From Annulohypoxylon bovei var. microspora (lineage: Eukaryota; Ascomycota; Sordariomycetes; Xylariales; Hypoxylaceae): a DNA stretch of 64,000 bases. Positions 44,636 to 57,145 of the stretch are shown in pieces. Under the pieces are notes generated by a model. It had not been told where the DNA came from. It did no database searches and saw only the letters and a program-made list of their open reading frames with translations. The stretch covers positions 1-64,000 of the forward strand of contig MU405271.1 in the NCBI GenBank assembly GCA_022836615.1, written 5' to 3'. Both the position numbers and the translations under genes were made by a program. The stretch's first letter is position 1; every line of letters starts with the position of its first letter.

Positions 44636-46183
44636 ATGTTTCTTCAGCGTAGTTCTCGCGCACTTCAACGGCAATGGCGACTCTGCCGAAGTCTGAACCG
44701 TACCGCCGATTCTCAAGTTCGTGCCGCTCTGATAAGAGGTTTCCATTCGACGAGGAATTTACAGGTGGTGAAACCAGTTTTACTTGCTGACATTGGCGAA
44801 GGTGAATATCTATATCCAGTACCAATTCCCCCTTATTTTCCTATTCCCATATCTAATTCTAGTGTAGGCATCGTGGAATGTGAAATAATACAATGGTTCG
44901 TCGAGACCGGTGCCCGAGTTGAGGAGTTTTCGCCCTTATGCGAGGTCCAGAGCGATAAAGCTTCTGTCGAGATTACAAGTCGATTCTCGGGTGTTGTAAA
45001 GAAATTACATTACGAAGCCGGCGAAATGGCAAAAGTAGGCAAGCCCTTCGTAGATATCGACATACAAGGCGGTGCAAGCCAGGAAGCCTTAGACGCCCTC
45101 ACCGCTCCCGAACCCGTGAGAGAAGACACCTCGGAACCTTTGAATAAGGAGTCGTTGAGCCAGCCTCCACAAGCCCAAGGCTCTGCAGATGCGATCACTG
45201 AATCTCTTGTGCAAGAGTCGAAACCACAGCCGCCCCCGGAGAAAAGGGGCAAGCATGCATCTCTGGCAACTCCTGCTGTTCGACATCTGTTAAAGGAATT
45301 AAATATCGACATAATAGACGTCCAAGGAACAGGGAAGGATGGCAGAGTTCTAAAGGAAGATATTTATAAATTTGTCGAGAAGAGAGATTCTCCTACCCAG
45401 CCCGCTCAGCCGGGGAGTTTATTCCCTATCATACCACCGGATACGGATAAGCAAACCGAGGTCGCAGTACAACTTACTAATATGCAACTTCAAATGTTCA
45501 AAGCTATGACTAGATCATTAACGATACCTCATTTCCTCTACGCCGACGAAATCGACTTCTCTCAGTTACATGAGTTGAGACGACGGCTCAATAAGGTCAT
45601 CGCACAATCAGCGAAGGAGGGGGAGGTGTCAAAATTAACTTACTTACCTTTTATCATAAAGGGCGTTTCCATGGCTTTACATCAATATCCTGTACTAAAT
45701 GCGCGCGTTGACGTAGACGCCGAGACTTCAAAACCAACGCTCGTCCACCGTAGCCAGCACAACATCGGTGTCGCCATGGATACGCCCTCGGGGCTATTAG
45801 TTCCCGTGATAAAGAACGTAGGGGCCAAGAGCGTGCTTTCGGTAGCTGCAGAATTATTCCGTCTACAGTCACAAGCCGCGGCCGGGAAGCTATCCCCGCA
45901 GGATCTAGCCGGCGGTACGATAACCGTATCCAACATAGGCAACATTGGGGGCACGTATGTCTCGCCCGTCATCGTCGAGAAGGAGGTAGCGATCCTCGGC
46001 GTCGGACGCGTGCGCACAGTCCCGGCATTTGACGATAAGGATAACGTCGTCAAGAAACATGTCTGCAACTTCAGCTGGAGCGCCGATCACCGTATCGTGG
46101 ACGGCGCAACGATGGCTCGTGCCGCCGAGGTCGTGCGCAAGATCGTCGAGGACCCAGACGTTATGATCCTACACCTGCGATAA
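44636..46183 (+). CDS. Branched-chain 2-oxoacid dehydrogenase E2 (lipoamide acyltransferase)
   Basis: Two exons, 44636-44801 and 44868-46183, give 493 aa. The 66-nt intron is in frame, so reading through it would add 22 residues inside the lipoyl domain; splicing restores DIGEGIVECEI. Order of domains: Arg-rich mitochondrial presequence; lipoyl domain with DKASVE (Lys about 86); linker rich in Pro/Glu; E3-binding domain (ATPAVRHLLKEL to GKDGRVLKEDI, about 188-228); catalytic acyltransferase domain with the DHRIVDG signature (His about 462). It transfers branched acyl groups from leucine, isoleucine and valine breakdown to CoA. The GIVECEI motif distinguishes it from pyruvate and oxoglutarate E2. 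Confidence 0.92.
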   Translation: MFLQRSSRALQRQWRLCRSLNRTADSQVRAALIRGFHSTRNLQVVKPVLLADIGEGEYLYPVPIPPYFPIPISNSSVGIVECEIIQWFVETGARVEEFSPLCEVQSDKASVEITSRFSGVVKKLHYEAGEMAKVGKPFVDIDIQGGASQEALDALTAPEPVREDTSEPLNKESLSQPPQAQGSADAITESLVQESKPQPPPEKRGKHASLATPAVRHLLKELNIDIIDVQGTGKDGRVLKEDIYKFVEKRDSPTQPAQPGSLFPIIPPDTDKQTEVAVQLTNMQLQMFKAMTRSLTIPHFLYADEIDFSQLHELRRRLNKVIAQSAKEGEVSKLTYLPFIIKGVSMALHQYPVLNARVDVDAETSKPTLVHRSQHNIGVAMDTPSGLLVPVIKNVGAKSVLSVAAELFRLQSQAAAGKLSPQDLAGGTITVSNIGNIGGTYVSPVIVEKEVAILGVGRVRTVPAFDDKDNVVKKHVCNFSWSADHRIVDGATMARAAEVVRKIVEDPDVMILHLR

Positions 46184-47462
46184 TCACACCTCCTTTCCTT
46201 GATGCCCAAGATAGAAGTCGGTTGGGAGAGACATAAAAACGCCACCTGCGTAGGGCGTACCAGCTTTGCATGCGGAGGATGCGAGAATATGCGTGATCCG
46301 ATTTAGAAGATGTGATATGTCACATACATACAGTACCATATATTCAGTCGCGAGGCTAGCATCATAGCATAGGCAGAGCATAGCGCATTCCCTTATAACC
46401 CTAGAGATCCTCCCGCTTTTCAAGTTTCTAGTGCTGAGTGCATGCAGTTCGTCATGCATACCTATAAGTATGTCGATAGGCTTTCAAGACTTGGCACCTA
46501 TACATACATCGTGGCGTTCGTCCCCCTCCTCAGCCGTGTTGCTTTACCTCGACTCGAGACCTTGCTCCGCATTAAACCCTCTCCCTCGTCACGGCCCCGT
46601 CGAATAGGAAACCTTTTCGTGGTTTGTAAGGGGTCTGTAGCTTTTTCTTTCTCTTTTTTTGCTGTGAAGATCACGCGCGGGAAGCGGGAAGGCGGCCACG
46701 TACGATTGCGGTGCGATGCACGAGGCTGGATCTGGTAACGGTGCTAAGCCATCACCCGTTTCTCACGGCTATAGCCTACGTAGGTACCTTCTTAAGACAC
46801 CTTGTTAATGAAATGCCTAGAAATGGAGAGGTTTCACTTTTGTCTCCTTTTTTTCTCGCCCGTTTAATTCGGATATGCAGTCTGAAATCATGGGGTTCGT
46901 CCCAATGACTACATGTATCTCGGCTGTCTACCTGGTCCTATGTATGTACCTAGGTCCTAGGCATGTATATATATGTATGTAAACACCCCCAGCTGCATCT
47001 GGCGGATCTTGGGTTCAATGCAAGGATGATCCCACGAAACCAAACGGGTAGCTGCTCGTGTCAATATGTACGTGCCGCGTAACGTAAATATGTAGACGGT
47101 AGCGGAAATGGTTGCCAGCATAAGGTAGGTAGCTTTCGCTCACTACTAGGTAGATATAGTCACCTAAACGCAGCTCGGCGGGTCCTACGCTCGCCTCTTG
47201 TTGGACATATAATCTGTCTAATATTGTTCTCTATGAACCAATGAGATATATTCCCAAAACTCCTATACGGCAGCTTACGCTGCTTGCGTAATGCAATCAT
47301 CCAAACGTTTCTATGCTTGCGCCAAAGTGAATGACAAGACCAACTCCGAACTCATATGAAGGGGTAACGCTAATGTTTCTGTGATATCTCTGCCGTTCGT
47401 TGTTGCGCCCGCTCGCTCATGCCTCCCCGTGCCATGTTATCCCTTGTCATGTCGGCTTCATG
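46184..47462. other. Intergenic between convergent genes
   Basis: 3' flanks of the branched-chain E2 gene (+) and the gluconokinase gene (-). TACCTAGGTCCTAGG lies at about 46948, followed by a TATATATGTATGTA run. Open frames here are short and unrecognisable. Confidence 0.55.
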
Positions 47463-48239
47463 CTAGCTTGATGCAGTTTGGTCGATCTTCTTGAGAACCT
47501 CGTCCAAGGCTTCCCTCAGAATCTCGTCTATTGGCCCGCTCACGTCAAGGCTGATAATGTCCGTCTCTTCTGCTGTAGGTGGTTCCAGAATCGAGAATTG
47601 GCTGTGAACCATGTTGGCCCCCATGTAGTGGCCCTGTCTTAACCCAACACGCTCCAGAAGGACATTTTCGGGAGCGTGAAGGTAAATGAAATGAAGAGCA
47701 ACGTCGTGCGAATAGTAAGGTGCAACTCTGATAACGTCTCGATACTTGCGCTTGAGAGCCGAGCATGTGAGCACAACCCCTTCGGCGCCGGACGCCAGCT
47801 GTCTGAGCGACTCCTCTCGTAAGATTGTAAGCCAGTCCCATCGATCGGCATCCGTTAGAGGTGTGCCATTGCCCATCTTCTCGATGTTTGCTTTCGGATG
47901 AAACTATATCGCGGTTTAGCGGCTTGCACGAACGCTAGAACAAAGTATGAATTGAAGGCTTACCTCGTCGCCCTCAATATAAGGTAAATTTAGAGCCGTT
48001 GACAAATGTTTAGCAACGGTACTCTTTCCGCAACCGGCGGGGCCGGTAACTAGCCAAATATGGTGGTACTTGGGTGCTGAGTGACCATTAACCCTTGCGA
48101 TAGAGTTATTCGACGTTACCGGTACGACGGTAGCGTTCATCGGCTTCGGGTTCGACGCCATTGTGGTCATCGTCGCAGCCATACTAGCTGCAGATGAATG
48201 ATTTCCATTCACCGCAACGGGATTGTCGTAGGTTAACAT
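47463..48239 (-). CDS. Gluconokinase
   Basis: Two exons on the minus strand, 48239-47964 and 47903-47463, give 238 aa. The P-loop is GPAGCGKSTVA. It is followed by YIEGDE, split by the intron from FHPKANIEKMGNGTPLTDADRWDWL, the signature of the thermoresistant-type gluconokinase family. VVLTCSALKRKYRDVIR and GHYMGANMVHSQF complete the match. The enzyme phosphorylates gluconate to 6-phosphogluconate, feeding the pentose phosphate pathway. The first about 55 residues are an Ala/Ser/Thr/Asn-rich extension without clear targeting features, so a later start is possible, but no ATG nearer the domain is better placed. Confidence 0.92.
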
Positions 48240-48980
48240 GGTCGTGAACTAGTATTTTTAGTCCTATTGTTATGAGAAAAGAGGATAGCTTAGTTGGAAT
48301 TGTTGTTATTCGGTGACGAGAGCCGCAAGCGGAAATAACGGTAAGTCAGCCACTTAGATGAGCCGAGCTAGGGGTATATAAGAACTTTCAACGTGCACGA
48401 ACAACGAGCAATTGGGTTTTAAAGGGGTTAGAAAGAAGTAAACTTGGCGACGTGTTTCGAAAGATTAAAAGACGAAGAATCAAATTACAGGAAATCGGGG
48501 GTAATTAAAGCAGCGCAATATGGTAGAACTAGGATAGATAGATGTGGACCATCAGGAGCGCCGGCGAAGCAATGGTTTTATAAGTGGGCGTCAGCAGCTC
48601 GGTAGCTGGGAGGCTTCGCACTTACAAGACGTGGAATGACGAAGTACCTAAAAAATGCTGGCTGTACCACACCCACAGTGCCGACGACGGCCAGGATGAG
48701 CAAGGAAAAAAAATTAGAAAAATTCAGCGAAAGGCCTACCCAGTACCTGAGATCCCCGAGCGGACGGGATCAGGGATTAGTTTGGGCTAGACGCTAAGAG
48801 AAGTTCGAGAGAACGTCAAAGAAGGCAATTCCTGAGGCGATAAGCCAATCAAGCACAAGAGTTCAGGCCTCCTTGGGGCTCCAGACTCGCTCGACGTCAG
48901 GGAGGGAGGGGTGCTTTAGGGTGCGGGTAAAGGGGGCCAAGAAGGTACTTAGACGGTCTGGTTTACGCATGCTCCAGAAG

Positions 48981-49018
48981 TATCCCATAGTATCCCATAG
49001 GATCCCATAGTATCCCAT
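48981..49018. repeat. 10-bp tandem repeat
   Basis: About four copies of a TATCCCATAG-type unit, one with a G-for-T change. A smaller run of CATTCTCC/CATTTCCC copies follows. Confidence 0.8.
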
Positions 49019-49403
49019 CACATTCTCCATTCTCCATTTCCCATTCACCTTTCTCCATCGAAATAATAAAATAGTTCTCGAGTGGGGGAGCAACATCGTC
49101 AACGCAAGAACTGATAAATAGGGCCGAGTTGGATGTAGGGAGATGAATGTAAGGCGAACCAACACAAGTCAACGGCATCCACTAGACCGAGCCGTTGCTG
49201 TCCGTTATCGATGATCTACTACATCATAGTGTTTACCTACATACCTAAAAAGGTATCAAGGTTTTCCGTGGTCCACGATCCACGGCCCATAGATTTTTGC
49301 TCGAGTCGTGAACGCATTCCCATCTTCCAAGGATTGGAAATCTGTGGCTTCTTTCGAGGTTACCCAACCCACGATGCGGAAGAGCGTGGCTAGTACCAAA
49401 TTT

Positions 49404-49441
49404 CATCCATCTATCCATCTATCCATCCATCCATCCATCCA
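49404..49441. repeat. ATCC microsatellite
   Basis: (ATCC)n with interspersed ATCT units, about nine copies. Confidence 0.85.
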
Positions 49442-52400
49442 AAGATTAAAAAAGGATGGTGAATGGTGAAGAAGGGAAGCTGAGAAAAGAAGCCTTCTGA
49501 TAGGAGCCAACAATCTCGAATGCTCGAGTACTCGAATACCTCATATACATGTGTAGAACAGCCGTAAATGAGTTTAAACTGTTTTTGGTAGTTGATGAAA
49601 CAGATTGAGTTGTCATTGTTGAGATGTTTGATAACAGGCTGAATTACAAGCAGTTGTATGTATGTAGGTATGTATGTATGTAAGTTGAACTTCGGGGATG
49701 ACAAGAAAACGTAAAAGATATCCCATGGGATTGTACATTGTACATTTTTACAGTTGGGGTTCGGGGCCGATTTTTTAGCTTTGGGATTTGGGGAAGGAGT
49801 TGACGACACACCGACATCCGGTAAGAAAGAAGAAAAATTCCCCTTTTTGGTTCTTCTCATCGCCCACTTAGGTAAATTTCCCCGATCTCTCTTTTCGGGA
49901 TGCTTCACTTTTTGCTTTTTGCTTTCTTTCTTCTCCGATTATTTCTTTTCCTTTTTCTTTTTTTCTTATCTTTAATTTTCTTTTATTTCCATTATTTTTT
50001 TATCTTATATGTTTACTAATTACAATCATTGCCATTATAAGTATCTTACTCGCCAATTGTTCGGCATCTTAATACCGAAGTTCTGCCTAGGTAGTTACAG
50101 GTTCCTGATCAAGTACTCCCCATCTCGGTACAAAAGCATTCGATTGTACATTGTACTACTACGGGAATGTACATACAGCACCTGAGGATATGTAACGTGG
50201 GGGTGGGTACGTAGTTACACACGTACTTAAATTTCGTTCAATTTTTTTTAACATTAGGCTGATGCCAGATGGAAATTTTATCGAACAAAGCATCGAAGCC
50301 TGAGCTAACCGACACGCCAATTCCGCCCTAATGTGAGAATGGCAAAGTGTGGAGGGAAAACGTGGTCTGGACAAGGAGGGACAAGTCTATGGGTCGGTCA
50401 TAAGCTGATCTCTTCCCTCTTCGATTGTACCTAATGGTTGTACTTCTTAAGAGTTGGCTTCACTCACGAGCTCCTCAATATATGGAATATCTGACAACAA
50501 CCGCTTGAAGCGAGCTTGAAGGGATATGATGAATTATGACGGTATCGCGGTACTTTTTCGATGCTTTGCAACAAAATTGCCTATATCGGTAGGTATGTCT
50601 GAAGAAGGCGATTCTTTGTCGTCGTTAAATACAGCGACAAATTGGCCACGAAAACTCGTATCCTATCAGAACCTTGAATTCAAGCAAGGCAGGACCAAAG
50701 GTGTGCCATCGCATTGGACCGGGTCTTTGACGCCATTCTAGTGCCTATATTTGGGCTGTTACCAAAATACACAATGTATCCTGTTCGCGAGCAGAGACAA
50801 ATCACGAGAGTATTGGAAACGGAAAGAGAATCGAAAGCATCTTCCTTTCGCAATTTATTACCTACTTGCAGGCAATTATACAACAGCTTCAGGTTTGATA
50901 GGTTCGTTTTCTGTCACACTACCTAGGCACCATGTGGTATGTGCTATAAAAGCTACCCCGACATTACATGTACGGTTTGTGCAACAACGGCTGATCGTTT
51001 ATAGGCTTGCCATATTACCTGTTTGGTATCAAAAGGTAGCCAGGTTTTGTAACTGGAGAGAATGACTGTCTATAAAAGGTCGGCCTATTTCCTTGTTGCG
51101 CGTACCTACATAGATGGGTAGTATTTTCAACCCTTTTAGAGTACATTTCGATACCGACACTAATAATTATTAGGCGTTCGTATTGGTACTGCATGTCGAG
51201 TTCAACTGCTCCCTTCTCCTCTCCGTTCGGGTACTGATTCCGGCGAGTCCACTCTTATGTATCCATATATGTTGTCCCCAATCCGCTTTCTGTTCACGAG
51301 CACCCACAGTTATAACAGGGTGATGCTATCGGTGTTAGTGGACCCGGGGAAGACGGGGAGAACGGTAGGAGCTGAAGATGTATTAACCCTTCACCGCTCA
51401 ATGGCACTCCTCTCGCCAATCACGCAGCGTTATACTCCTGCTTTTGATCAAGTGCTTCACTTGAATACCAAGGTGAAAATACTAGACAGCGCCAAGACCC
51501 GGTCTGCATGATTCTTCGTACATGGCATTGCAGCCCGCATATGATAGACTAGACTTCCGAGGTGCACCCCGACTCCCTAACATAGCTTCATTGTTTTCAC
51601 AAGGTAGCAAGACAAGCATTAATAAGCAAGATAATATACCCCTCGTCGTCAAGTATTGCTTGCCCTTAGAACCCGGCGCTCTTGGGGATGCAAGAGGACC
51701 ATTGCTAGATTTGAACTTAGACAGGGTAGGATAACGGGGAGAGATTCGGCGACTTTGATGAATCGCAGCCACAAGAAGGACTATTCGGTCCAACCGGACA
51801 TCGAGGAATGCAAGGCCTTGAAGGCCGGAGAATCAACATGCAGGCAAAGGTCATGAGATCCGTTTTACTGGATTGGGGCTGATACCGGTGTAACAGAATC
51901 AAGCCTTGCCTGCATATCACATAGTATACGGCAGCGGGTGGTTCGTGATTCAAACTAACGCTGTGCTATTAAGTATCTAGCCGTCTTAACCAAGCAAATA
52001 TTCATCTACTATTGCACACTTCCTACGTTTACCTAATCTATTCGTGACTAATAAGTCGATCGATTTCCGACTTCAAAATACTTCACTTTACGTAGGCTCT
52101 AACTATGCCATTGCGAATGCAACTCGTAGTCGGCGATCCTGGTTTTTCCTTTTTACAACTATTGAAGCTTGCTACTCTTACTACGTAAGCATTGAAATCA
52201 ATACTATCAATACATTCAATACATACTCTATGAGTAAGTAGATGTCAGTCTTGAACTTAACTCGTGTGATTATACTGAGTATACGGGAAGATACTTGTAT
52301 AAGAATGATCAGTTAAAGTAAGACCCAGGTAATACTAAAAATCAACAGAACGTTCAAGACTTCAACGGTAATCTTAGTGAGACCGATCCCAGTATATGTT

Positions 52401-52844
52401 CTTCTCGCCCCTTATATATTATAAGAGATGGTTTACCAGCTGCACGACTAGAATCTAACATACCTACATCGACGGTATTCCATATTGATAAATCCCTAAC
52501 ATCTATGTAATTAGGAGATAGTTATCCATAGGATTATCTAATCTTTCCTATGCACTGAATGTTTTTCTGTGGCTAATATCAGTTATACATAGTTGTGGCG
52601 TATTTGAAAATGCGGGGGGCATGGATGAATAAGTTTCAAACATTAGGTTGAACAGGCCATTTTCAGCCACCAAAAGCTTTCGATCATTGGACTTACCTGC
52701 AGCAACAGAGGTAAAACTGCAGCTACGGCAGATACTGTGACTAATGTTAGGTACCTACGCAGGTTAGGGGGAAGTTACCTAGGACTTTGGTTGGATTCGG
52801 ATCTTAGTGGTGGAAGGTGTCTCCCCTCGTCTTCAAATCCTCAA

Positions 52845-55256
52845 ATGACCTTATTCTCTTCCATAACGCGAAGTTTCCCTTCGATACCTCGAACATCAAA
52901 CCAGCTTATCCCTATATTTTCTTCAGGGCTCTTCAGTCCATTTCACCCGAGACTATCGGGCAACCTGCCTTACCGAGCTACGATTCGATATTTCTCTTCC
53001 AAAATGGATGCTCAAGAACTTAAGCAGTATCTCGCCGATGCACCTCCGAGTGTCGTGAGACTTGAGATAGAAAAACATTTCGATGCTCTATCTGAAAAGC
53101 AGAAGAGATATGCTCATTTCATAAGCAGGTACTTATTTTATTCGATCGCTTCTATAGCCGTGCTTGAGATATAAATTACGTTAGACACTAAGAATTGGCA
53201 ATAGAGCATCGTTCTATGGCAGTAGGATCGTGGCGAGACAGATCTCACCCGAATCTGAGCCAATAGTAAGTCAAACAGCGCTTCAGTTATCAAGTCTCAT
53301 TATGTATTTATCTGTATACAGTTCGACTTAATATTAGCCCTCCATAAGGGTAGCGGCGGTGATTGGAAAGCGCTGCAGGCCAAGGCAGGCATATCTGATG
53401 AGGAGTTAGCTTATTTCTTGCAATATGCCGCACAAGTCCTAGGAAACAATGGCAATTATAAGAGCTTTGGTGACGCCAAATTCATTCCGCGAGGCCCTGA
53501 ATCTGCTTTTGCTGCACTTGCAGCAACATCCCCGGAAGCTCAGAAGTTCTACGATGCTACTTCCGGAGCTATCTTCTCTACTGACAAACCTTCCCTGCTG
53601 CATCTCGGCTACCCAGAGCAAGGACATATGACTACTTACTATCCAGGATCTCCTGATATCACCAAGGTTGAAATCGACGCTGTTTCAGCATGGGCGGAGA
53701 AGAAAGGGTTACTTCCGGAAAACACCCGTCTTGTCAAGAAGGACGGCTCGTTTGAAGTTTGGATTGCTTCTGCAAACACCACGATTCCAAGCGCAGGCGG
53801 TGATATTGGGAAGGAGACCACATTCAAAATTGAAGATGGTATATTGGCAGGGAAAACTATCACCCTAGTCTACGGTGATTACTCTAAGGAGTTGGCTGGT
53901 GCAACAGCCAGCATCAAGGCGGCCGCAGAAAATGCGGACAACGAAAACCAGCAGAAGATGCACAATGCCTATGCGAAATCCTTTGAGGAAGGTTCACTAC
54001 TGGCCTTCAAGGATAGTCAAAGGTTCTGGATTCGAGATTTAGGTCCAATGGTTGAATGCAATGTCGGATTTATTGAGACGTACCGTGATCCTGCTGGTGT
54101 CCGAGCTGAGTGGGAGGGCTTTGCTGCTGTCGTCAACCTCGAACGTACACGAGCCTTTGGAGCCCTTGTAGAGGCCGCTCCCTCCCTAATCCCGCATCTA
54201 CCGTGGGGCAAGGATTTCGAAAAAGATAAATTCTTGTCTCCAGACTTCACATCGCTCGAGGTGTTGACATTCGCGGGTTCAGGCATACCAGCCGGCATCA
54301 ATATCCCCAACTATGATGACATAAGGCAAACCGAAGGCTTCAAAAACGTGTCTCTCGGGAACGTTATGAGTGCAAAGGCACCTGACGAGAAAATCCCATT
54401 CATTACCGACAAGGATCTTGAAATTTACAAACGTTACCGAGATAGTGCTTTTGAAGTCCAGGTCGGGTTGCACGAACTCACAGGTCACGGCTGTGGAAAA
54501 CTACTACAAGAGACATCACCAGGAGAGTTTAATTTCGATAAGGAGAATCCACCTGTGTCCCCCTTAACCGGAAAACCAATTACTACATGGTATAAGCCTG
54601 GTCAAACATGGGGTTCTGCTTTTGGCAGCTGGGCTGGTTCTTACGAAGAATGCCGTGCAGAGCTCGTTGCCATGTACCTGAGCTGCGAATTTCCTGTCTT
54701 GAAGATCTTCGGTTTCGGCGACGGCTCAGTTGATATAGATGGCGAAGCGGGAGACATACTCTACACTTCATATCTCACTATGGCCCGAGCTGGCCTTACC
54801 TCGTTAGAGATGTGGGATCCGAAGAGCAGAAAATGGGGCCAGGCCCATTCGCAAGCCCGATTTTCTATTCTTAAATGTTTTCTGGAAGCTGGCGATGACT
54901 TCTGTAAACTGGACTATAAAGGAGATGACCTGGCCGACCTGAAGATTAGCCTGGACCGATCGAAGATCCTCACAGCAGGCCGCAAAGCGGTAGGCGACTA
55001 TCTCCGGAAGTTACACATCTACAAATCAACAGCCGATGTCGAGACTGGAACAAAGTTCTATGCCGATATGACGAACGTTGATCCGGATTATTGGGGGACG
55101 AAGGTTAGAAACGAGGTTCTGCGGAACAAACAGCCTCGGAAGGTGTTCGTTCAGGCCAACACGTACTTGGACGAAGCAACCGGCAAGGTCACACTAAAGC
55201 ATTATGATGCGACTCCAGAGGGTATGATCCAAAGCTGGGCAGAACGAAATGTCTGA
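52845..55256 (+). CDS. Dipeptidyl peptidase III (M49), possible mitochondrial isoform start
   Basis: Three exons, 52845-53128, 53205-53265 and 53322-55256, give 759 aa. A second in-frame ATG at 53004 would give 706 aa, the usual length of cytosolic DPP III. The extra N-terminus is rich in Ser, Arg, Phe and Pro with almost no acids and ends in RYFSSKM, which looks like a mitochondrial targeting signal with an R-x-(F/Y)-S cleavage site. The zinc motif is HELTGH (family norm HExxGH, about residue 498 in the long form) with the second ligand in EECRAE (about 557). DPP III removes dipeptides from the N-terminus of short peptides. Alternative starts could yield both cytosolic and mitochondrial enzyme. 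Confidence 0.92.
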
Positions 55257-55668
55257 CTCGGGAAAGGATATATGATTTGGGAAAGAAGTTTGTTGTAGGC
55301 ATTAGTTAAGCAATAAGCATACTTGGCGATCGGTGATTTTTTGGGAGCGTAATCCATCTCAGGTGAATTAAAGATAGCCATAAAGTCAATTCGAACGATC
55401 CAAGAATCTTAGTCGCTCTACTTCTGCTGCTAGTAATGTTAGCAACACGTAAACATCACCCACTCGATGCGATGTCTTTAAAAAAGTGCCTTGATAGTCG
55501 TTTATTGACTAGAACCTCGATTACAGACGCCAGAATCAATGTGACCGATGCCTCAACGTCCAGATGCAATTGGCAAAGCCAGCCCAGTTCCGCGATCCGC
55601 CGTCCGCAAAGTCATTTAAGTGATTTTCTCTAAAGCAAATCCTATTCCCTCTTAAAGCCCAACGGAAT
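55257..55668. other. Intergenic between convergent genes
   Basis: 3' flanks of the DPP III gene (+) and rpl6 (-). No feature seen. Confidence 0.5.
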
Positions 55669-56588
55669 CTACCACTTCATCTCATGAGGCTTGTCGCCCT
55701 TTCGGAGGCTGAAGGAGCTTGCTAGGTAGCTGGCGAGTAGTTCTACCTTCTTGATGTTGGCGATCAGAGCCTGGTCGATGGTCTTCTGGTCCGCTGCTCG
55801 GCTGGTGCTGATCTCCTTCTTCTGTAATATCCTATATTAGTTCACGTCCCACATTGCGAGCGTATACTGTCAAATCATACCTGAGGCTTCTCGCCCTGCT
55901 TGAAGAACGCTTCCTCGCTCGCCTTGTCCTTAGCCTTGTCCCGGGTGAAGTACTGGGCTTGTGCGACTTCGTCAATCTTGCTCTGGTCGAGACCCTTCAG
56001 GTCGATCTTGTAGGAGGTCGCGATGACGTATCGAGAGTTGACTCGTCGCAGGGGAACGCCGTTGATCTTGAAGGGACCGGTGACCAAGAGGACACCCTGG
56101 TCGAGGCTCTTAAGGAGGACTACGCGCTTGCCTCGGAAGCGGCCAGCGAGGAGGATGAGAACGGTACCGGGCTGGAGCGACTTTCGCGGGGCCCAGGGTC
56201 GGAGAGCCTTGCGAACCTGTAGAACGAATGAATGTTAGAAAATGAATCAGTAGATGTGCGGTTCGTGTGGGCGATCGTGCATATCATGTGCCAGCCTAGA
56301 CATGAAATTGAAGTTGGAGATAGCATCATAGCGGCTTCGGACTGGATGTGAATTTCGACACGGCCATATAAATCTTTCTCCATTCCTCCTCACAACCAAT
56401 CTTCCGCGATCTTGCGAACACTGCATTGCATATCCACGAAACTCAAAAATATAAATATAATTGTTGCAACTCACCGTCTTGGGCTTGGCCTCATCCTCGG
56501 CAGGGTACCACTTCTGTGCCTTCTGGGAAGGGTGAGGGACCTCCCGGGTCGACTTTCCGAACTTCTTCTGCGTGGTCGGCTGCGACAT
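55669..56588 (-). CDS. rpl6: 60S ribosomal protein L6 (eL6)
   Basis: Three exons on the minus strand, 56588-56475, 56216-55881 and 55821-55669, give 200 aa. The first intron is 258 nt, the second 59. Sequence landmarks are KWYPAEDE near the end of exon 1, [14 protein letters not shown] and [16 protein letters not shown] at the start of exon 2, [24 protein letters not shown] in its middle, and HEMKW at the C-terminus, all typical of fungal eL6. The protein is a structural part of the 60S ribosomal subunit. It is divergent from rpn13. Confidence 0.95.
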
Positions 56589-57145
56589 CGTGAAGGTTGT
56601 CGGAGAGGGAGGTTGTGTGGTGGGTGAAAGGAAATTGGCAGGTTCCTCGGTTTGGTGATGTTTCTTGATTGCGAGGTTCAGTAAATTCCACTTCGCGCAA
56701 AAAGATTCAATTCAGTTGTGGGCTTACTAGGTAGGCGAAGCCCTGGTGCCACCCACTGAGAAATCTAATGCACCCGGGCGGGGCACAAATGTGGCTTGTA
56801 CGGTTTGTGCGGAATTTCGCGGCAACCGAGTAAGTTAAGCCACAACCTAAAAGTACCTAGGTACATTGCCAAGAACATTGAATCTGGAAGATATGTATCT
56901 AGGTACCGCGGATGACGAAACTCCTGCCGTGTGGATATTGACTTTACACCGTACTCTACTCCGACGTAGCTATTAGGTAAGCCTTTGAGCTCTTGCATTT
57001 GCTTGACGAAGCTATTGCAGCCTTGCACCTCCATAGCTCTAAAAGTAGACATCACATAATTACATTCACCATTTTACCACCTCTTCATCTTAATTCAACC
57101 CCAACACATTCATTCTTCTGTCATCATACAAAGCCTTACATCATT
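56589..57145. other. Divergent promoter region
   Basis: Shared upstream sequence of rpl6 (-) and rpn13 (+). GTACCTAGGTAC at 56853-56864 and TATCTAGGTACC near 56895 are the recurrent CCTAGG-family motif. The last 90 bases before rpn13 are C/T/A-rich, a typical leader. Confidence 0.6.

Larger units (their letters stand above)
48240..52844. other. 4.6-kb gene-free region
   Basis: Largest stretch without a supported gene outside the AT block. It contains a tandem (TATCCCATAG)n at about 48981-49018, an ATCC microsatellite at about 49404-49441, GTAT repeats at about 49657-49684, and a pyrimidine-rich tract at about 49900-50000. Open frames at 50526-50741 and 51257-51511 (+) and 51482-51793 (-) have no recognisable domain, introns or codon pattern. 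A non-coding RNA or a decayed gene could be here but I cannot support one. Confidence 0.5.
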
